Shown: positions 56,247 through 64,000 of the stretch, piece by piece
Position numbering within the stretch: position 1 is the stretch's first letter
Layout: every line of letters starts with the position of its first letter
Assembly (NCBI GenBank): GCA_008933995.1
Contig: WARS01004318.1
Span: forward strand, 509,089 to 573,088
Length of the DNA: 64,000 nucleotides
Source of the DNA: Datnioides undecimradiatus
Taxonomy: Eukaryota > Chordata > Actinopteri > Lobotiformes > Datnioididae
Direction: 5' to 3'
The notes under the pieces: generated by a model
Told to the model about the DNA's origin: nothing
Database searches by the model: none
Seen by the model: only the letters and a program-made list of their open reading frames with translations
Made by a program: the position numbers and the translations under genes

Positions 56247-59200
56247 GTGAGTAATGACCGTCATTAGGCATCACCGCCACTCCCTGCCGCTCCCCACCTG
56301 TTCATCAGGAGCAGGGAAAGCCACGGCTCAACGTACAGAAATCTCTTTTTGCACTCTGCCTCTGTTTGTTTTCAGCTTATTTCCTTTATTTAACACACAA
56401 AAACAGGTAAAGTTAGCCAGGTGAGACAGAAGAAGCCTTTATTGAAGACTTCAAGATGGCAGGTAGCACATCAGGCAGGAAGGTGGTGCGTGGCAAAGTT
56501 AGACAGGGAAGAGGTGCTTCATGGGTAATTAGGGAACGGGTGAGCAGGTGGGTGGGGCAGGCAGGTGATGTGGAGTGACAGGAGGGAGTGGTGGAGTTAG
56601 TACGTGGGTAAATTAACAGGATGGGAGGGGAAAATTAAAAAATCTCTCACCAGCATCTTCAGCCTCAGTGTCGTGTTCGCTGCAAGGACGTCCAATCACA
56701 ATGAAGCACGCTGACGTGTCATTTACATAAATTCAGAACCAAGGACGCAGGTAATGACTCCACAGAAGACTGAGCTCACTGTCTGTCTGTTTGATCTGAG
56801 GCGCGTTCAGGATGTTTCCAGCTCCACCTTTGCAGGTTAAACGTGTTTGTCTTTAGTCTCAGGTGTGTTTTAACATGAGCTAAACCAATCACAGGGTCAT
56901 CTCCCGTTAAAAGTCAGGTGTGCTGCACCTGCTGCATGCTTTTTAAATGTCTCTGAGGAACAGGTATGTGGTCCAGCCCTCGGTCCCGTCTCCATGCACA
57001 TGAGCTAATGCAGCTGTATTCAACTGAGGCTGCTGCAGCTGAGGCTGATGAATGTGACACTGGAAGTTAACAGCACTGACTGACCCACCTGCTTCCTAAG
57101 CCAATAGCATGAGAGGGGGAGGAGCTAAAGCTGAAGAAGAACACAGCTCATGTTAATGTAATTATACCTGTTTTACCCCTCAGTCAGTGCATAAACGCAG
57201 GATGTTGAACACATGTAAAAGTGGTTAAAGCAGACGATCGACTCCTCCCATCAGTTTGCCTTCCTGTGTTTTCCAGGCCGGAGACATTTATCACCCAGCT
57301 GCTGTGTTTACCACAGAGTCCTTTGATGCAGGTTTGAATCCCGATCGTGCTCATTCACATTAAAGCCAGAGGCCAGATGTCAGCGGGTGTTAGTGGGTTT
57401 GTTGTGCAGTGTGAAAGGAGGTTTGCGCCCTCGACTCTGCACATTTGAGTTAACCAACATAAGCGTGCAGGTGACCTGTGCATGCTGGGATGCAGAGGAG
57501 CAAAATCAATACATGCCTGCAGCTCCTGGAGGATACAATTAGGTGCGATAGTGTGTCCTAACATGAGCGAGCTTCACCGTCAAAATCAGTTTGATTGTTT
57601 TCCATCTTAACGCCGGTGTCGGCGCTGTAGGAAGGTGTTTTCAGAGGCTCGATAAGCAGCTCATCTGAAGTGTCCCCCGGCCTTCACTGTGATTATATTG
57701 ATGGAGGAGGGATTGGAAGGAAAGTGACATATTAATTGATCTGAAACAAGCTGTGCTGTTGTTTTATTGTTTATCTGCAGCGTGTTGTCAGCTCTGATTT
57801 ATGGAAGTTATTGGAATTTGAGGGTGATGCCTCCAAATTTTTAATCACATTTCAAAGCCACTGATCAGAGGACGGACGGGCCCTCTTCACGTCACTGTAT
57901 TCCTGTTACCTCCATGAACTGATCACCTCTCAGGACACTGACCCTCTGCAGCCGATGCGTGGCGCTTTTGTTTTAAGTCATAAAGGCAGCTGACATTTCT
58001 CCACCAGAACAGATTTGTGCATTTGTAATTTTCTCGTTATCGTTCAGTGTCGTTTCTTGATACGACCCATCATGCAGAGCTGTCCTCTTTGTGTTCAGGC
58101 GCCGGATAATGAGGGAATATGTCAGTTGTGTCCTCCAGATTCCTGTGAATAAGCGCAGGTTTGCCCCTAACAGCACATGGTGTTTGTATCCTGCAGCTCA
58201 TAAAAGGAATATTTGAGCGTCCAGAAGAAAGGGAATAGTTTGGGTGCATGTGGGCGTCGCCTGCGATTCGCTGCTTCATGCAGAGCAGGTAGTTAATAAT
58301 GGAAGTTCTCTGATGGTTTCATCTGTTATTGCCATCTGGAAGAGGAGCAGGAGTGTTGTTGAGCAGCGCTGGATGATATGATGTATTGAGCGGGGCGACC
58401 TTGCCTCTCACACAAGGATACGATATGTTAATCTGCCTTCCTGTGAGCCCGTACATGCTCGCCGCTGCGCTCCGCAACACACAGCTGCTCCCCGGTCGGA
58501 TCCAACTTCGTTTGTAATGAAAACTGGGAACAAAAGTGATATAATTACAGCAAAAACACAGAGAGAGTCGGGGGCGTAGCGAGGAATTTACAAATACTGT
58601 GGTCGTGAGGGCAAAGTCCAATGAGAATAAATGCAGAATTAGTGAACAAACGCTCTGCCTTTCACTTTTTATTTATTCTTCAAGGCTTTTCATCACACCT
58701 CCTGACAGCCAGACCACAGTAACAGCACGAAATCTGCTTTATTTTAGTTTGTTCAGTTAGCTGTGATGACAAATGTGTTAGCAAACACCTGTTTATCCAC
58801 ACAGCAAACAGATTTCCAGCATCGTCGCATTTAAGTCATGTGATTAAGCTGTAATTCATGGCTCAGTAGTAACAGAGATGTAAAAACCTAAAATGAAATT
58901 TGTGGTTTTTAAAGATGAGACACCCTCAGTTTGATCACGGCAGCGTCTTTAAATGTCGGCTGGTTTCCTTTCTAACCAATCATTTTTTATCATCTGTGCT
59001 TCTTTCTCATTGGATGCTCTGTTTTCCTGCTCGCTGCATGTTGATCAGCGATCACCTGACCATAACATAATGTTAAATTTAAGAGAGCTGAGCCCATATT
59101 AATTATCCCCTCTGTCTATAACATGGGTTATGTTTTCTGACAAATCATAAACAAAACATTTAAGCATTCTGCAAACATTTAACATGAGTCTGCATCAATC

Positions 59201-59818
59201 TGAGCTCCACTCAAAGTGAATAAACGTGATGTTTCCCAGATAAACTGCAACAGCGACGCAGTTCAGACATTTTTAAAACTGCAGAATTATTAAATAGGAG
59301 TTCTGAGTTCAGCAGAAGAGCTCAGTGATTTATAAAAAGTCTGTTTGATCATTAAATAAACATGATCATTGATTAATAATGAGTTTTTTACAGCCTGCAG
59401 GAGAAAAATCCAACAAACAGAGAACACGGGGACTAAAATTAAAACATTAAAACTGACTAAAAACAAAAGACGAAAATGATGCTTAAAGACAGTAAAACTA
59501 CAGTTAAACCAGAACTAAGCCAAAGATGCATCGTTTGATCTCAGAATAAACTGAAACGTTAAAAAGCTTTGGCATAAATTATTTGTTAAAATCCTAATCT
59601 GTTTCCTCAGACACAACCTGTTGTGACTCTGTCATCGATCCTCAAAACTGGCTCAAATCAATTAATCAATAGTCTCGTCACCGGAGGCTCGTGGCGGGTC
59701 TAAATCTTATTAAATCCACGTTCTGGACACGTAACGCGCTCTGAAAGCCAGGGAGATGGTGTCACAACTGTAGCACAGGCAGAAAGTGTTGACACCATGC
59801 ACCAGTGACACACTTATG

Positions 59819-59864
<46 letters not shown>

Positions 59865-62800
59865 GAGTAATTAAAGATGTAATTATTTGAGATGAGTCTC
59901 GGTCCGATGAGCTCCTTCCTTCCTGTTATCAGTCCTGCTGGCTGTTTTATTTACTGTGTTCGGTTTAATGAAGTCTCAGCTCTGCTCCCCCTCTCTCTGC
60001 GCTGATACATATTCAATAAGACAGCGCAGAAAATGATTTCGGTCAGTGTTGTTGCATTGTGAGTTTTCCCTTTCAGGCGTTTTACACCCCTGAAGTTTGC
60101 TGAAAATTAAAGCTGCAGCTAACGAGGAACCGGAGAGCGCGGCTGGTGTAGCCGAGCGACACCCAGATTTCATTAAACATCTGATCTGAGACATCGTGAT
60201 GGTCTGTGGAGCCCATGCAACGTGCAGGGTCCTGGATTCAGATTGAATTTAGCTTTATTGACACAAATAAACCACAAAGACAGCAGTGCTATGAGCAGAA
60301 TGCAACAACAGCACGCTAACAGCAGTCCGTGCATGAGAAGTGAAAACTGGATGTGGGCTAATAAAAGGATAAAAGGAGTCTTGTCAATAGATTTATATGC
60401 AAAATGCTATTTTATTAGATTACTGACCTGCCTTCAGCCTCAACAGCAGTCAAACTGCTGCAAAATGCAAACTGGTAATTAGTGTTACATGGAAACCCTG
60501 CAGGGAACGAACGCTGGAAATGTAAAAAGATAAGAAAAATGAAGTGCAGCAGGTCGAAGGTGTGCAGCACATGGCCGGGGTTAGCAGCGAGTCTGGCGAG
60601 ATGAGGAAACTGGGACCTACCTCTTATTAATACCTGAAACAAACATAAATCACATGGTTTCATTATTTTTTGTATATTTCTTTCTTTGAACCATCTGATG
60701 ACTCTGAATTAGCTGTTGAGCCTTCTCTGTACGGGTTTGATGCTAACATTTGCTAATTAGCACTGAAGACAACACAGGAAAAGTCAGAGGTTAATACAGT
60801 TCATCCTGTTGAGGAACAGGAACACTGGGACCAAACTTCAGCTACTAATTACAGTTGCCAGCAACATTTAAGGTGGAGTTACAAGGTTCAACTGCAACTG
60901 TTCCAGTTGTGTTTATGTGCTCTCTTACATGACGATGTTGTTCATGCATTTCATCAAGACTCTGCAGGTTTGCAGCTTCTCGCTCAGATGTCCTGATGAT
61001 CTGAACAGCTGTCACACTTATTCTGCACCTCGACATCCTAAAGTGTTTCTCGCCTGTGCCCTCCGCAGATTTCTGCTCATCAGCTCCTTCTCACTCTGCT
61101 CCTGCTGCTCCTGTATGTTCATGTTGTTCAGCAGTTCCTCCCCATCTCTTCTCAGCCGTTAACCTTCTCCAACTTTGCTGTTTTGCGTCATGAAACCAAG
61201 TTTTATAGAAGATTTTCAGATCCATCAATGCCTGTTTCCACGCTGCGTTCAGTGTCCCTTGGGAGACATCAATTGTAAACAGGCACCATTGGTTTTACAG
61301 CAAAATGCAGGAGCTAATTAATTATAGTCATGTTTTTTGGACTCATTGAGAAGATGTTGAAGCAAACTTGGACAAAAAAGTTTAAAAGTTACATAATTTA
61401 ACATAAAAATTTTGGTTTCCCGATGTCACTTTATGCGTATTTTTATGTTTTATGCACCTTGACTGTGTCTCTGTGTGTCTCTCATTGGCAAAATCCAGAG
61501 TTTTTATGCTGAAAACTATTCCAGAAGTGACCAGCACTCAGAGACTCGGTTCAGTCAGATCAGCCGCTGCTCGCCTGTTTATTGTTGTTAAAACCTGACG
61601 AAGCCGCACACAAACGTCAGGACAGCCTGGGACTTTCACTTTTAACCGTTCTCCCATTATACTCTGTTATTACACTCAATCAGGAATAAGGCTGCTTTGC
61701 CTAGCCTTGAGAAAAGTGTGACACAAAATTAGCGATTCAATTTTGGCAGCTCCGGGATCCCGTAGATCCAAAAAAACCTCACTGATGTTTAAATTGAAAA
61801 CTCAGCCTGGAGGTCGTTCTTCCAGCTCATGCAACGTCGGCAGCAGCAGAGCGGAGCGGAGCAGATAATCCTGTTTAATGCTGTGTTGTGAGCTTCACCG
61901 ATTCGAGAGGAGCTTCTGCCTTTTAGAAATGATAAATGTGGAGAGCAGCGGTGGAGGGAGTGAGCTCCCGAGGCTGCGGGATGACAACTCCTCTCCGCTT
62001 CTCAAATGTTCACATTTCTGGAGCGTGAACACACGAAGACGGACAGCAGGGTTGTAAACGTGCTGCAGAATGTGTCTCTCTGCTCTGATGGGATTTCTGT
62101 GTATGACCGGAGGGCTACGCTGACACAATAAAGGGCCAATCAATGTGTGTCAAACAAGCAGGTGGTGATATCAAACATACCCCCAGCTCCTCCTGTGGCC
62201 CAATCAGAGGCTCATATTTCACCTTGTTTTGAGCTCTCGAAGTGTCACGTCCCCCGCCTGCAGAGCAGAGATGCATCAATGTTTCATCTGTAGTTTCCTG
62301 TTTTTCCAAACGCGCGATGAGTGAATGAAGACAGAATAAATGGAGGAGGGTGGACGCTCAGCATGAGCCTGCAGGCAACAAAAATGGAAATCTAATGTCC
62401 ACATCCGTCTCCAGGACTGAAGGTCAACACTGACGGTTTATTAGAGGAAAGATTGGCAGGTTAACTTACAGAGCAGCCTGTACAAGCAGTGAAAAGTCCT
62501 TTATATGATGCAGTTAAACCTAAAACGTTAATGAAAACAAACCATCTTCTGAAGAATCCAAGAAATAAACACCAGACAGGCGATTAACCCCTTTGGAGGT
62601 TTGTTTCAGGCAGCAACCCGGGTTCTTTTAGCTGATGTCGGATGGATTGTGGTTGTAAAATACTGGGAAATGAATCGATGAGCAGCAGTAATCCATAAGT
62701 TATACACCAAGAGGCAAAGACCTGAAGGTTTGGTGTAATTATAGAAGAAGCCGAGTTGTTTGTTGGTTGTTTTTGCAGAAAACGTGGAAACAAATCCTCT

Positions 62801-64000
62801 GATTCTTGCTGTTTTTAAACCACTAACATCAAAACTTGGTACTGACTTGATGTTGAACTCCTTAAGGTTTTGACTTGGACTAAGACGAAGAGTCAAGATG
62901 AGGTCTGACAGTTTTGTTGTCTGTGCTCAGGTGAAGGAAGCTGTAGATGTAGAGTCTGAAGGTTAAGGTAAATTTGGGTGTTGTCTGCATAAAAGCGGAG
63001 TCACAGAAGGATTCAGCTGCGCTCACACATCCAGCTCGTCCTCGCGGCTGCAGAGTCGTCACCTAAAATCCTGTGTCACCGGCTGATACGATGGATTTCT
63101 TCAACTGACTGAGACTCTGTGCAACCTGTAACTGCATCCTAGCAAATCTTCAAGACATGTTAATGCAGAAATGAGACAGACTTTTAACATACACAGCGGC
63201 CAAAAAACTGGATTGTTTGCTTTCAGACTTGCTTTTCCAGCAGCTGAGACACAACAGTGGAGACTTTTCTTGGTCTCCAGAAGCTGCAGCATTCATTACC
63301 CGACACACTTTAACCTGTGCACTGCAAACTTGGACTGTAAGGGAATCGTGCAACCATTCAGTCTCTGGTTTTAGCTGTTTGGACTGTTGCTCCGTGTTGC
63401 ACAAACTGTCAGTGAGCGTCTTCTTTGATTTGATGTTTCCTGATTTCAAGCAGGAAACCAGCACTTCTGATGAATTTTAATGTTAATTTGGTCAATAACA
63501 ACCATCCGCTAACGACGCATTAACAGGGCGATGACAAACATATTTTGTTTTCCTGCATCTGTTTCTATCACTAATCCTTCACTTTGTACTGATGAACTGC
63601 TGAGCTGCAGGTGGACATGCACCTACTTCTAAGCATGTACCATCATCTAATGAAAAACACAAAGGTGTAGTTAAATCAACTCTGATGCACCTGAACATGA
63701 AGGTGCTCAGCTGGTCCCTGTTTAGTGGTTTGACAAGGCCGTATCCCTGACCTGCAGAGTCCAGGAGCTCCTTCAGTGCAGCTCTGTTTCTTTTGTGAAC
63801 TTCTGTGTCAGCGTGCATGTCTGAGAGAGCGACAGAGCTGCAGAGAAGACGCATTCCCACAAGGCATTGCTGCATTCGGTTTGATGTCTTTCCTCCTCTG
63901 ATACCAGTCCCGCTCTTTGTGTCATGTGAATGCTGACGCTGCGCTCCAAACGGACTTTCATTCAAGATATTTTTAATTTGTGAACATGCTCCAGGCCTTA
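56247..64000 (+). other. gsg1l intron 2 (left 7.8 kb)
   Basis: No exon 3 of gsg1l (TM2 region) and no other coding exon was found. A possible family C fragment (56395-56640) and a CA array (59820-59862) are present. Much of 57.6-58.6 kb is free of visible repeats and has mixed composition, as conserved regulatory DNA would, but I cannot test conservation. Confidence 0.6.
59820..59862. repeat. (CA)n microsatellite
   Basis: About 20 CA units with one CG interruption near the end. Confidence 0.95.

Noticed and set aside
56247-64000. Search for gsg1l exon 3 (TM2 region)
   Set aside because: No frame with the expected hydrophobic VLWLSVVSEVLY-like start and splice sites was found, so the exon is taken to lie beyond the window.

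Overview
This is vertebrate nuclear DNA. It most likely comes from a ray-finned fish, probably a percomorph-like teleost. The reasons are a protein very close to zebrafish Ttc30a/IFT70 encoded by many short exons with compact introns, a fish-like GSG1L, very dense (CA)n/(TG)n microsatellites, and scattered degraded repeats of fish type. No bacterial, viral, CRISPR or operon-like content is visible. Species and repeat-family names are inference.

Layout. (1) 91-11,358, minus strand: a complete 19-coding-exon gene for the intraflagellar transport TPR protein IFT70 (ttc30a), 648 aa after splicing. A textbook RFX X-box lies about 110 bp upstream of its start codon. (2) About 11.5-15.1 kb: intergenic, with large CA/TG microsatellites. 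(3) 15,151-17,449, plus strand: a three-coding-exon gene for a 165-aa, cysteine-free, secreted protein with a five-heptad coiled coil. I do not recognise it. Its 5' UTR is probably split. (4) About 18.1-46.0 kb: a 28-kb interval with no convincing exon. It holds microsatellites, two related G-rich minisatellites, CTCF-like motifs, degraded interspersed repeats and one arm of a near-identical inverted repeat. (5) 46,349-right edge, plus strand: the 5' part of gsg1l, a claudin-family AMPA-receptor auxiliary subunit. Exon 1 and a 48-nt exon 2 are separated by a 9.6-kb intron. The remaining exons lie beyond the window. The second arm of the inverted repeat and a 20-bp-period minisatellite are in intron 1.

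The three genes do not form a pathway: one is ciliary, one is a secreted orphan, one is a synaptic membrane protein. I see no novel multi-gene system. The most useful observations are the X-box of ift70, the uncharacterised coiled-coil secreted protein, the near-identical inverted repeats that bracket the gsg1l promoter and exon 1, the in-frame 48-nt gsg1l exon behind a very long pyrimidine tract, and the two related G-rich minisatellites, one of which carries CTCF-like cores.
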